DNA of 17,167 nt, from contig JAHELQ010000044.1 of the NCBI GenBank assembly GCA_024644125.1, positions 1,553-18,719 of the forward strand, read 5' to 3'. The notes below the pieces were generated by a model. That model searched no databases, was not told the origin of the DNA, and was given only the letters and a program-made list of their open reading frames with translations. The position numbers and the translations under genes were made by a program. Positions within the stretch are counted from its first letter, which is position 1, and every line of letters starts with the position of its first letter. Of this stretch, positions 7,481 through 15,044 are shown piece by piece. The stretch is from Candidatus Aminicenantota bacterium (GTDB lineage Bacteria; Acidobacteriota; Aminicenantia; UBA2199).

Positions 7481-8416
7481 GAATAGAACCCGCTGGATGA
7501 TGTTCCACGAAAGGGATTGGAAGAATAACCAGCCTGTCCCCAATAAACATATCAACAGGAACCAATAGCCGAATTTTGCCAGGTTCGCCGCTATTTCGTC
7601 GATTCCGATGCGAAGTACCAGATAGGCTAGAAGACCGAAGCCCAGGATGGTCAGGATAGTCCTGGCGGTTCGCTTGATTACACCGGATGTTTGTTTTTTT
7701 TGCCGCTGTTTGCCGACCAATTTTCCTGCTTTGTGGTAGGCGGATTCATCGTCCACGTCAATCCACCAACCGTTGCCGATGCCCATGGTTCGAGCTTTTT
7801 GGCGTTCAGCAAGTTTACGAATACCGCCGGATAAGGTGTTGTCCCCCTCTTCGGCGCTCTCTTCCAACGCGTTGAAAATTGTTGGCGTGCAAAGAAAAAT
7901 TCCAGTATCGAACGCGTTGTATTCAGGTATCGTTTTTCCGATGTTCACGATGAGGTTCTGCTCTGTCAGCACTTTTGTCACATCGTCGATATCGATATTC
8001 GGATTATTATTTAATTTTAAATCCACCGCCAGGATGGTCTCATCGCTTTCAATGGGTTCGTTTTTCAGTTTGCGCAGGATTTTCGGATCCACGATATGGT
8101 CTGCCATGAGAAGAAAGAAGGGCTCTTTTAGCGATTCTTTCGCGCAGAGTACCGAGAGGCCGTTCTCTTTTTCGAATTGGGGATTGAAGACTGTAGCGAT
8201 CGAGAGATTCCTCTCTTCCGATAGTTTGAACAGGAATGTTTCGATCTCGTGCGAACGATGTCCCGTGACTATGACAAAATCACGTACTCCGGCGCTGAAG
8301 GCGGCTTCGATAGTTCGTTGGATCAAGGGGATGCCATCGATCGGCACCAATGGTTTCGGTAGTCCCATATGGGCAATGCGGCTGCCTTTTCCGGCAGCGA
8401 TAATTAAACATTTCAA
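7478..8416 (-). CDS. Inositol-1-phosphate cytidylyltransferase-like nucleotidyltransferase fused to a membrane domain (N-terminal part)
   Basis: Residues 1-232 are a NTP_transferase domain: IIAAGKGSR (5-13), Lys21 in LPKPLVPIDG, the metal-binding Asp106 in LMADH, and WIDVDD (218-223) with the second metal aspartates. This fold joins CTP or another NTP to a phosphorylated alcohol. Because the gene directly follows inositol-3-phosphate synthase and precedes a CDP-alcohol phosphotransferase, inositol-1-P is the likely substrate, as in archaeal and Thermotoga CDP-inositol enzymes. After a basic linker (235-252) come two hydrophobic helices (about 254-272 and 283-300) that begin a flippase-like domain, cut by TGA after residue 312. 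The start is TTG at 8414-8416, with GGGAGG eight bases before it inside the end of the previous gene; no in-frame ATG is near. Fusion of this soluble enzyme to a flippase-like domain is unusual. Confidence 0.82.
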   Translation of the reverse strand: MKCLIIAAGKGSRIAHMGLPKPLVPIDGIPLIQRTIEAAFSAGVRDFVIVTGHRSHEIETFLFKLSEERNLSIATVFNPQFEKENGLSVLCAKESLKEPFFLLMADHIVDPKILRKLKNEPIESDETILAVDLKLNNNPNIDIDDVTKVLTEQNLIVNIGKTIPEYNAFDTGIFLCTPTIFNALEESAEEGDNTLSGGIRKLAERQKARTMGIGNGWWIDVDDESAYHKAGKLVGKQRQKKQTSGVIKRTARTILTILGFGLLAYLVLRIGIDEIAANLAKFGYWFLLICLLGTGWLFFQSLSWNIIQRVLF

Positions 8417-8419
8417 AGG

Positions 8420-9523
8420 TTAATCCTCCCGGTTCCCGTTGATGAAATCTTCCACCATCTGGCGGGCGGTATCGTCCGGGAATTGTCTGGGAGGGTGTTT
8501 CATAAAATAAGCGGAGGGAGAGAAAAGGATGCCGCCTTTGCCCCTGTCCAGGGCAACTTTGCAGCAACGAATGGCATCAATCCCCACCCCGGCGGAGTTC
8601 GGCGAGTCTTCCACCGATAATCTCATCTCCAAATTGATGGGAATGTCGCCGAAAATTCTGCCTTCCATACGCAGGAAACAGATTTTGTTGTCGTTTAGCC
8701 AGGGAATGTAATCGCTGGGGCCGATGTGAATGTCCTTGCCGTCCAGGTTGTGATCCAACGCCGATTGCACGGCTTCGGTTTTTGAAATCCGCTTTGATGT
8801 TAAACGTTTCCTGTCCAGCATGTTGAGAAAATCGGTATTGCCGCCGGTATTGAGCTGATAAGTGTGATCCAGGGTAACACCGCGGTTTTTGAACAAACTT
8901 GCCAGTACCCTGTGGGTGATGGTGGCACCCAATTGCGACTTGATGTCGTCACCGATGATAGGGATGCCTTTTTCCTCAAAACGTCGCGCCCATAGCGGAT
9001 TACTGGCGATAAAGACCGGCATGTTGTTGACAAAGGCTACTCTGGCTTCCAGCGCGCATTCGGCGTAAAATTTGACCGCCTCCTCGGAGCCCACTGGTAA
9101 ATAATTCATTAAAATTTCTGTTCCAGATTCCTTGAGAGTTTGCACCACACTCTCTTTTGTCGCCTCAGTTTTGGTTGCCGGGATAAATGCTGTACTTTCG
9201 TCGTAATTCTTCATATGGTCGGCCACTCCATCCAGGATACGGCCCATTTTTACCGTGACGTTGCCCTTTGGAATATGCTGGCAAAAGACTTTTGTGCAGT
9301 TCGGTTTCGCGAAAATAGCTTCAGACAGATCCTTGTTGACTTTCCTTTTGTCGATATCGTAAGCAGCTACAATTTCAATGTCCCCGGGGACATATCCTCC
9401 GAGTTCCCAATGCATGAGGCCAATCGCTTCGGAACCATTTTTTTTTTTGTAATACTCCACTCCCTGGATCAATGAACTGGCGCAATTTCCAACTCCAACA
9501 ACGGTAATTTTGATTTTTTTCAT
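8420..9523 (-). CDS. Inositol-3-phosphate synthase (MIPS)
   Basis: Converts glucose-6-phosphate to 1D-myo-inositol-3-phosphate using bound NAD, the first step of inositol synthesis. The 367 residues fit the short prokaryotic form found in actinobacteria, archaea and Thermotoga, not the 500-residue eukaryotic form. Motifs are GVGNCASSL (10-18, Rossmann NAD loop), NYLPVGSEEA (140-149), GDDIKSQLGAT (191-201, with the active-site lysine region) and NTGGNTDFLNM (225-235). AAGGAG lies eight bases before the ATG. It leads an operon in which the next start codon lies three bases beyond its stop, followed by a nucleotidyltransferase and a CDP-alcohol phosphotransferase, so the inositol phosphate is most likely destined for CDP activation. 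No inositol monophosphatase is in the window. Confidence 0.93.
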   Translation of the reverse strand: MKKIKITVVGVGNCASSLIQGVEYYKKKNGSEAIGLMHWELGGYVPGDIEIVAAYDIDKRKVNKDLSEAIFAKPNCTKVFCQHIPKGNVTVKMGRILDGVADHMKNYDESTAFIPATKTEATKESVVQTLKESGTEILMNYLPVGSEEAVKFYAECALEARVAFVNNMPVFIASNPLWARRFEEKGIPIIGDDIKSQLGATITHRVLASLFKNRGVTLDHTYQLNTGGNTDFLNMLDRKRLTSKRISKTEAVQSALDHNLDGKDIHIGPSDYIPWLNDNKICFLRMEGRIFGDIPINLEMRLSVEDSPNSAGVGIDAIRCCKVALDRGKGGILFSPSAYFMKHPPRQFPDDTARQMVEDFINGNRED

Positions 9524-9574
9524 TCATTACTCCTTAGAAAAATGTATAAAAATTTCAACCATTGTATTCGACCC

Positions 9575-9645
9575 CTTATCCTCAATAAACACCTCTCTTT
9601 TCGTCTCTAAAACTTGAGGTGATGGTATTTTTCTAATCCTCAAAA
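9575..9645. repeat. Repeated CCTCAA elements in the inositol operon leader
   Basis: An imperfect direct repeat, CT-A/T-ATCCTCAA-A/T-AA, occurs at 9633-9645 and 9575-9587. A reverse-oriented TTGAGG lies between them at 9614-9619. The middle copy could pair with either outer copy, and the upstream copy overlaps the predicted transcription start. This could be a pair of operator sites or a simple switching leader. Confidence 0.35.
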
Positions 9646-9647
9646 AT

Positions 9648-9676
9648 AATGTATACCAACTTAACGGATTTGTCAA
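9648..9676 (-). promoter_or_regulatory. sigma70-type promoter of the inositol operon
   Basis: On the - strand a perfect TTGACA (9676-9671) is followed after 17 bases by TACATT (9653-9648). The predicted start is near 9641, giving a leader of about 118 bases before the MIPS gene, long for this window. Confidence 0.65.
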
Positions 9677-9712
9677 TCGGCTTTTATACAGAAGTTTTCG
9701 AAAAAAAATTGT

Positions 9713-12028
9713 CTAACTGATGAACCCGATGGCCTTTTCGGAATCTGAATCCATTATTACCGAGAATGCCTGGCCGTCTGCTGATTCAGAGGCGGCGATC
9801 ACTTTTACAACGTCCCGCATATCTTTTTCTTCCGGCAATATTTTCTCGAGTAAATTGGGGGATTCATCGAATAATTCTTTGTTGAAAAGATTGTTCTCTT
9901 CGTCTGGATATATGGGCAAATATTTAATGTCGGATTCCACCAGATCCTGGAAAAAGTGGGTTCCGAAGGATAATTCGGGGATGTATCCACCTTTGCTATA
10001 AGCAAGTTCCACCAGCATGGAGGTGTTATTGATATCAGAATAGGTCACCTGGACTCCCAGTTTGATATCTCCGCGGCTACCCCACCTTCCGGGCCCGATA
10101 AGGATGAAACTTCTACGGGGAAGGCGTTTGTTCAACTTGGAAACCACGGTCGCCACACGTTTCATTTGTTCCAGGGTTTGGAGGTGGTTGTACGCGAATG
10201 GATCGACATAGACGATATGGCCGATATTTGATATATATCCAGTGGTAATATATTTGGTTGCCTGGAATACGATTTTTTTGGGTTCCACATGGGTCGGCGT
10301 CTGCTTTTCCTCAACGCGCCTCGCCATGATCTGCGGGCGGCATTGGAGGATATAGAGATGGTTGCCGTCGGAGGCGAATTCGACGTCCACCGGCGCGTTC
10401 AGAGCCTGTTGCAAAATTTGCAGGATGAGATGGATCTGTTTGAAAAAAGGGGAGTAATCGGTGAGATTCTGAAAGGTGATGAGGGACTCGCCGTTGGATT
10501 CTCCCAGGAACATGCCGACAGGCGTTCTGAGATCTCCGTCTTTGTAAATAGATATGATTTTTTCAATTCCCGGGATCTGATCGCCGAATTCTTTGAGGAA
10601 ATGATCGCAGTCGAGAGTTTCGAACTCGTTGGTTTCCAGGTTCAACACGTCGATCTTTTTTTGACTGTATTTGACAATGTCATCATTTTTGACGTTTACT
10701 TTCAAACCCGGTTTTCCCGGGGAAGCCAAATAGGGGTAATCGTCGCCAACCCGGTCCACAGCCCTGGTACCCAATCCTCCCACCAGGCGAACCATCCCGT
10801 CTTCCCTCTGGATGCGCGGAGACCAGCGAAACTCGTTGTTACTAAACGCCACACCGGCGAACGTCGGCGTGAAATATTTCCCGATTTGATTCCCGACAAC
10901 TTCCTGAATCAGAATGCCCATCTCTTCCTGAAAATCCAGCAAGCCGCGCTCTTTGCGGTATTCGATGGGATCAGGGCCGAATGTGGAGGAATAGATTTCC
11001 GCGATGGCGTCTTTCAAGGCGACCAACCGTTCTTTTTTGGTACCGGAATTGGCCAGAAAGAGGCTTTTGTATTTTCCCGAGAAGGCGGCCTCGAAACTGT
11101 CTTCCAGAAGACTGGAGGAGCGGACGATAATCGGTTTTTCCCCGATTTGATCCAGCAGGATCTCCAATTGGTTGACGATTTCCGGCGGGAAGAACGCATG
11201 TTTGAATAATTGTTGTAGATAGGAGTAACCCGCCCGGATTTCTTCGGTTTCCATATATTTCAGGGTGATCATTTCTTCCAGGGCGTTGTAATGGATGAAG
11301 TCCATGATTGTATCGGAAGTGATGTACCAACTCCTGGCGAAACGGATGTTTTTGAGATCGGCGTTCTTTTCCATCTCTTTCTCCAGGATAGATTGGGCCA
11401 GGATCAAACCCGAACTTTTTCCTCCCAATTTTCCGTTTCCGCGGGCCGGTCCGATGATGCGTTCCAGGATGCGGTGAAAATCGATCACTTTGATGTAATG
11501 TTTGGCAACGTTGATAAAATAGAGGTTGCTGGAGAAAAAGCGGCGGATCAGCGAGACCCGGATACTGATGAATTCATCGGGGGACAGATTGCATTCGGCA
11601 CTGGGAATATTGGCGTACCGGTCAAGAACATCCCGTATTTCCACCAGGGGGATATAGATTTTTTCGGCTGCAATGGTGAGGAACCGGCTCCGTTCCTGTG
11701 CCAACCAGCAATTGATTTGCCGCGAGATTTCATCGTCCGCGATGTTCAGGTCCGCGATGAGAAACACTCTCTCTACAAATTCACGCAATGCAGCCGAGCC
11801 TTTTTTAGGGTTGGGAACGTTGGAGTACATGCGGTTGCTGTAATCGGTAGCTGTATGGGATGGTTCCAATTCCTGGATCAATTCGGCAATCTCTTTTACA
11901 TCGGCTTTGTAAAGGAAGTAGATCAAGCGCCGCAAAATGCGGTTGAACAATACCATATCCACCTTCTCGATAATCTCGATGGTGGTTCGCCATTCTGGTT
12001 TGCGGGTTCTCTCTTTTATTTCTTCCAT
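9713..12028 (-). CDS. PEP/pyruvate-binding (PPDK_N) domain protein, PEP-synthase-like, without phosphohistidine or PEP-binding domains
   Basis: 771 residues from the ATG at 12026-12028. A longer reading to 12106 would start inside the terminator and upstream of the promoter, so I reject it. Residues 1-190 are helical and unrecognised. About 195-566 is the ATP-grasp nucleotide-binding domain of PEP synthase/pyruvate phosphate dikinase: GNGKLGGKSSG, VRSSSLLEDSFEAAFSGKY (302-320), FTPTFAGVAFSNN (386-398), VRLVGGLGTRAVDR (413-426) and LQCRPQ (561-566). It then ends in a conserved C-domain with GPGRWGS (645-651) and SFGTHFFQDLVE (687-698). The TSH phosphohistidine motif and the TIM-barrel PEP domain are missing, so it cannot complete the PEP-synthase reaction alone. 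Its function is unknown; an ATP-dependent phosphotransfer or regulatory role is possible. No strong ribosome site precedes the start. Confidence 0.8.
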   Translation of the reverse strand: MEEIKERTRKPEWRTTIEIIEKVDMVLFNRILRRLIYFLYKADVKEIAELIQELEPSHTATDYSNRMYSNVPNPKKGSAALREFVERVFLIADLNIADDEISRQINCWLAQERSRFLTIAAEKIYIPLVEIRDVLDRYANIPSAECNLSPDEFISIRVSLIRRFFSSNLYFINVAKHYIKVIDFHRILERIIGPARGNGKLGGKSSGLILAQSILEKEMEKNADLKNIRFARSWYITSDTIMDFIHYNALEEMITLKYMETEEIRAGYSYLQQLFKHAFFPPEIVNQLEILLDQIGEKPIIVRSSSLLEDSFEAAFSGKYKSLFLANSGTKKERLVALKDAIAEIYSSTFGPDPIEYRKERGLLDFQEEMGILIQEVVGNQIGKYFTPTFAGVAFSNNEFRWSPRIQREDGMVRLVGGLGTRAVDRVGDDYPYLASPGKPGLKVNVKNDDIVKYSQKKIDVLNLETNEFETLDCDHFLKEFGDQIPGIEKIISIYKDGDLRTPVGMFLGESNGESLITFQNLTDYSPFFKQIHLILQILQQALNAPVDVEFASDGNHLYILQCRPQIMARRVEEKQTPTHVEPKKIVFQATKYITTGYISNIGHIVYVDPFAYNHLQTLEQMKRVATVVSKLNKRLPRRSFILIGPGRWGSRGDIKLGVQVTYSDINNTSMLVELAYSKGGYIPELSFGTHFFQDLVESDIKYLPIYPDEENNLFNKELFDESPNLLEKILPEEKDMRDVVKVIAASESADGQAFSVIMDSDSEKAIGFIS

Positions 12029-12039
12029 GCGCAATCTAC

Positions 12040-12051
12040 CGGTTATAACCG
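12040..12051. promoter_or_regulatory. Perfect 12-bp palindrome in the leader of the PPDK_N gene
   Basis: CGGTTATAACCG lies between the predicted transcription start (near 12061) and the start codon at 12028. Its position and symmetry suit a repressor operator, or a small hairpin masking the start. No second copy was noticed in the window. Confidence 0.35.
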
Positions 12052-12067
12052 ACCCTCCATAATTCCT

Positions 12068-12096
12068 ATTATATAAAATTTTTGTATAAAAAACAA
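12068..12096 (-). promoter_or_regulatory. sigma70-type promoter of the PPDK_N gene, overlapping the gdh terminator
   Basis: On the - strand TTGTTT (12096-12091) and a perfect TATAAT (12073-12068) are 17 bases apart. The -35 box uses the last bases of the terminator stem of the upstream gene. The predicted start is near 12061, which shortens the gene to the ATG at 12028. Confidence 0.72.
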
Positions 12097-12127
12097 AGGG
12101 GCTCAACTCAGTTGAGCCCCTTTGTTT
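12091..12127 (-). terminator. Strong intrinsic terminator after glutamate dehydrogenase
   Basis: A perfect 17-bp stem (12091-12107 with 12111-12127, GC-rich core GGGGCTCAAC, three-base loop) lies 24 bases past the gdh stop and runs into TTTGTTTTTTA on the - strand. The symmetric A/T flanks could also work on the + strand, but no + gene precedes it. Confidence 0.92.
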
Positions 12128-12151
12128 TATTTCAATCTTGCTATTGATGTC

Positions 12152-13438
12152 TTAGACCCAACCTCTCATTTTGCAAGCTTCCGCCACTCTCTGAATCGAG
12201 ATCATATAAGCGGCATCCCGCATGAATAGGTTTTTCTTTTTTGCCAATTGATAGACAGAATGGAACGCCTGCGTCATGATGTGATCCAATTTCGTCAATA
12301 CTTCCTCTTTGGGCCAAAAGTAATTCATGTTGCACTGGACCTGTTCGAAATAGCTGCAGGTAACTCCACCGGCGTTGGCTAAAAAGTCCGGGATCACAAA
12401 GATGTTGCGTTTCTTCAGGACTGTGTCCGCTTCGGGGGTGGTGGGGCCGTTGGCTCCCTCTGCGATGATTTTGACTTTCGCGGAAATGTTATTCACATTG
12501 TTGCCGTTAATCTGATTGTCGAGCGCTCCGGGAACCAGAATATCCACTTCCTGTTCGATCCACTTATCTCCGTCCAGCACTTCATAACCTAATTCTCTGG
12601 CTTTTTTCTTGTTGATGTCGCCGAACTTGTTGGTGATTCCGCGCAATTCTTCCAGATTGATGCCGTCTTTTCTCACAAACGCATACGAGGCCTGATCGTC
12701 ATTATCCCAGCAAGAAACACAAACGGCTTTGCCGCCATACTGCTGGTACAATTCGATGCCGTACTGGGAGACATTGCCGAAACCCTGGAATGACGCGGTA
12801 GTGTTCTTGATGTCGATTCCCAGTTCTTTCAAGGCTTCACGAATAGTGTAGACCACACCGTATCCGGTGGCTTCGGTTCTACCCAGGGATCCGCCGTGGC
12901 CCACCGGTTTGCCAGTGATCATTCCGGGGAATTTTCCCCCCATGATCCTTTCGTATTCATCCATCATCCACAACATATGTTGTCCGTTGGTCATGACATC
13001 CGGCGCCGGTACATCCTGGACGGGACCAACATTGCGGACAACTTGCCGAACCCAACCGCGGCAAATCTGTTCCTGTTCCCGCATGGATAGGTTGTGGGGA
13101 TCGCAAATGACTCCGCCTTTGCCGCCTCCCAGGGGAATGTCAACCACGGCGCACTTCCAGGTCATCCATGTGGCCAATGCCCGTACTGTATCTATTGTTT
13201 CCTGGGGATGGAAGCGAATTCCTCCCTTGCTAGGACCCCTGGCATCATTGTGCTGCACCCTGAAACCCTGGAATATCTTTACGCTGCCGTCATCCATACG
13301 GACCGGAATCGTGAAGTGGTATTCCCTCAAGGGAGTTCTGAGTAGCTCCCGCGTTCCCTGATCCAGTCCCAGTTTTTCCGCAATAGCGTCGAACTGCTGC
13401 TGGGCCATTTCGAACGCATTGAATGAATTGTCTGCCAT
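12152..13438 (-). CDS. gdhA: Glutamate dehydrogenase (Glu/Leu/Phe/Val dehydrogenase family)
   Basis: Oxidatively deaminates glutamate to 2-oxoglutarate and ammonia, or runs in reverse, in the cytoplasm, as a hexamer in this family. The 428 residues match the usual 410-450. Substrate and catalytic residues are visible: Lys71 in GPSKGGIRFHP, Lys95 in TWKCAVVD, the catalytic Lys107 in PLGGGKGGV, and Asp147 in QDVPAPDVMTN. GKPVGHGGSLGRTEATGYGV (176-195) and the dinucleotide loop GFGNVS (219-224) follow. Residues after the second beta strand do not clearly decide between NAD and NADP. AAGGAG lies nine bases before the ATG and within the 13-base gap after thyX, so the two are probably co-transcribed. 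A strong terminator follows. A leucine or phenylalanine dehydrogenase is less likely given the length and the overall match. Confidence 0.93.
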   Translation of the reverse strand: MADNSFNAFEMAQQQFDAIAEKLGLDQGTRELLRTPLREYHFTIPVRMDDGSVKIFQGFRVQHNDARGPSKGGIRFHPQETIDTVRALATWMTWKCAVVDIPLGGGKGGVICDPHNLSMREQEQICRGWVRQVVRNVGPVQDVPAPDVMTNGQHMLWMMDEYERIMGGKFPGMITGKPVGHGGSLGRTEATGYGVVYTIREALKELGIDIKNTTASFQGFGNVSQYGIELYQQYGGKAVCVSCWDNDDQASYAFVRKDGINLEELRGITNKFGDINKKKARELGYEVLDGDKWIEQEVDILVPGALDNQINGNNVNNISAKVKIIAEGANGPTTPEADTVLKKRNIFVIPDFLANAGGVTCSYFEQVQCNMNYFWPKEEVLTKLDHIMTQAFHSVYQLAKKKNLFMRDAAYMISIQRVAEACKMRGWV

Positions 13439-13451
13439 TATAAGTTTCTCC

Positions 13452-14912
13452 TTAGATTAAAAATTGAGGTTTTTCGTTGAAGATTTCTTCGTATTGTGTT
13501 ACAAAACTGCTTTTACCGCAGAGGAGTAGGCTGGAGAAAGGAAACAGGTTCATGGCTTGTTGTTTCAATGCTGCCGCCAAACGGCGAATATCCCATTGGG
13601 CATGCTCGTCGTCCCGCAAGCGGGTGAAATGATAAAGCTCCCGGAGGCTCGTCTTCATGAGTACCATCCGGTGATGAGAATTGGTCAATATATAATCGGC
13701 TGCGGTAACATATTTCTTTTTTAGCAGGGAATACACCCGGTTCGTCTCGTCGATGATTTCTTCGAATTCTCCCGCCAGACCGGCATACCTGATATTGTCG
13801 GGCATCGTGTAGTCCAGTGAGATATCGTAGGGACTTGCCAGCAGGGTGGCCATGCGATGCCGCTTCAATTGGGCGAAGTTGGCCGCTGAAATAACCGCTT
13901 GAAACGTGATGTCGGCTAATTCGAATTCCCGGGGTGGGGAATCGAAGAATTCCATTTGCTCGAACAATTGCCGGAAGATTTGTCTTCGCTCTGGGTCCGT
14001 CAGTACTTTGACCCTGGTGAAGGCTTCCGGATAATCGATACTGTTGAAAACCGATACAAAGGCCGCCAATATTTTTAGATCGCCGTGCTCTGTGTAATCA
14101 ACGATTCTCGGTTCACGCGAGACTGTTTTATCGACTTCATCCAACCGGAAGTTATGACGGAAATCCCCGTGCATTTTTTTTTCAAAGGTCGAGGGTTTAT
14201 GGAAGAGGATGATTGAGGGGGCAATGCTTTCGATCAACTCGTAGATTTTGCATCCCAGGGCTCGGGATTCGGCGCGGGCGCTGAGAGATAGTCGGCGCAG
14301 AAGATGTTCGAGGTTGCGCCCATTGATTGTCATTCCCACCTGGCCTAGCGTAGCGAGGGACAATATATAACGGGCATCTTCTTTTGCCCAACTTTCCAAA
14401 AGGATTTTATTGTTTTTTTTTCCCGCTATGTCCGGATGTTTTCTTGAAATAAAATCATTTAGCCGGGTAAAGGCCTTTTTATAGAATTCATTCTGGCGGA
14501 TAACCGTTTCTCTGAATCGCTGAATATCGGCTGGATCATCGATCTCTTCCGGTACCAGATAATCCCCTTTGAGAGTGACGTACCTTTGGGATTTTTCGGT
14601 AAAGGACACCAGTCTCAGCTTTTCCAGTTCTTCCAAAGCCAGGCGTGAAATATCGATGATGTCGAAGTTGAAGACTGCGTGCTCCGCTACCGAATGGTGA
14701 CCCATTTCAAAAATAATTTTTTTATTGGAAATTCTGGCTCTGGATACATCCTCGCACGCGTTCCTGCGTAATGTGGCGATGTCTGAGCTACTTCTACTGA
14801 TACGGGCGTAAGCGGCGCTAAATGTTTCAGGAGTCAAAGCCTGTTCTTCATGACTGGCTAACTTCCGAAGTATATCTATATCTACATTGTACCCAGCAAG
14901 ATGTATTTTCAA
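13452..14912 (-). CDS. thyX: Double-length FAD-dependent thymidylate synthase (ThyX), two tandem domains
   Basis: ThyX makes dTMP from dUMP using methylenetetrahydrofolate, FAD and NADPH. This protein has 486 residues, about twice the usual 220-250. Domain 1 has GHHSVAEHAVF (71-81), KLRLVSFTEKSQRYV (98-112) where the RHR of the RHR-x7-S signature has become KLR while Ser108 is kept, and GRNLEHLLRRL (198-208). Domain 2 has RHRMATLLAS (351-360), which keeps RHR but has proline where the signature serine falls, and DDEHAQWDIRRLA (434-446). The two signatures thus look complementary. Long ThyX proteins are known from chlamydiae, so the form is not new. The start is TTG at 14910-14912 with AGGAG five bases before it; no ATG is suitably placed. 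gdh follows after 13 bases. Confidence 0.85.
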   Translation of the reverse strand: MKIHLAGYNVDIDILRKLASHEEQALTPETFSAAYARISRSSSDIATLRRNACEDVSRARISNKKIIFEMGHHSVAEHAVFNFDIIDISRLALEELEKLRLVSFTEKSQRYVTLKGDYLVPEEIDDPADIQRFRETVIRQNEFYKKAFTRLNDFISRKHPDIAGKKNNKILLESWAKEDARYILSLATLGQVGMTINGRNLEHLLRRLSLSARAESRALGCKIYELIESIAPSIILFHKPSTFEKKMHGDFRHNFRLDEVDKTVSREPRIVDYTEHGDLKILAAFVSVFNSIDYPEAFTRVKVLTDPERRQIFRQLFEQMEFFDSPPREFELADITFQAVISAANFAQLKRHRMATLLASPYDISLDYTMPDNIRYAGLAGEFEEIIDETNRVYSLLKKKYVTAADYILTNSHHRMVLMKTSLRELYHFTRLRDDEHAQWDIRRLAAALKQQAMNLFPFSSLLLCGKSSFVTQYEEIFNEKPQFLI

Positions 14913-14947
14913 TTCGACTCCTGATCCTCTGTTTTACACTAAACAAT

Positions 14948-14976
14948 ATTTTATAATATTTGTCGGTAAAAGCCAA
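14948..14976 (-). promoter_or_regulatory. sigma70-type promoter of the thyX-gdh operon
   Basis: On the - strand TTGGCT (14976-14971) and TAAAAT (14953-14948) are 17 bases apart, with a predicted start near 14941 and a 29-base leader holding the AGGAG site of the TTG-started thyX. Confidence 0.6.
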
Positions 14977-15044
14977 GAGTTTACCCGTCGGTTTCTGAAA
15001 ATCAGTTACCAAAACTCACCGGAAAGGCGAAAAATGATTGGGGG

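Noticed and set aside
7773..8423. 216-codon open frame on the + strand, opposite the nucleotidyltransferase
   Set aside because: It is antisense to a domain with clear conserved motifs; the product is serine/arginine-rich and resembles no protein family.
10289..12076. Long open frames of 306 and 261 codons on the + strand, opposite the PPDK_N gene
   Set aside because: They lie wholly antisense to a conserved coding region, have no promoter or plausible ribosome site, and their products look like complements of the real gene.
12029..12106. Longer start for the PPDK_N protein at 12106
   Set aside because: It would begin inside the gdh terminator and upstream of a good promoter; the extra residues are encoded by the terminator and promoter DNA.
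12867..13361. 164-codon open frame opposite glutamate dehydrogenase
   Set aside because: It shadows the most conserved part of gdh and is rich in Pro, Ser and Trp, as expected from antisense reading.
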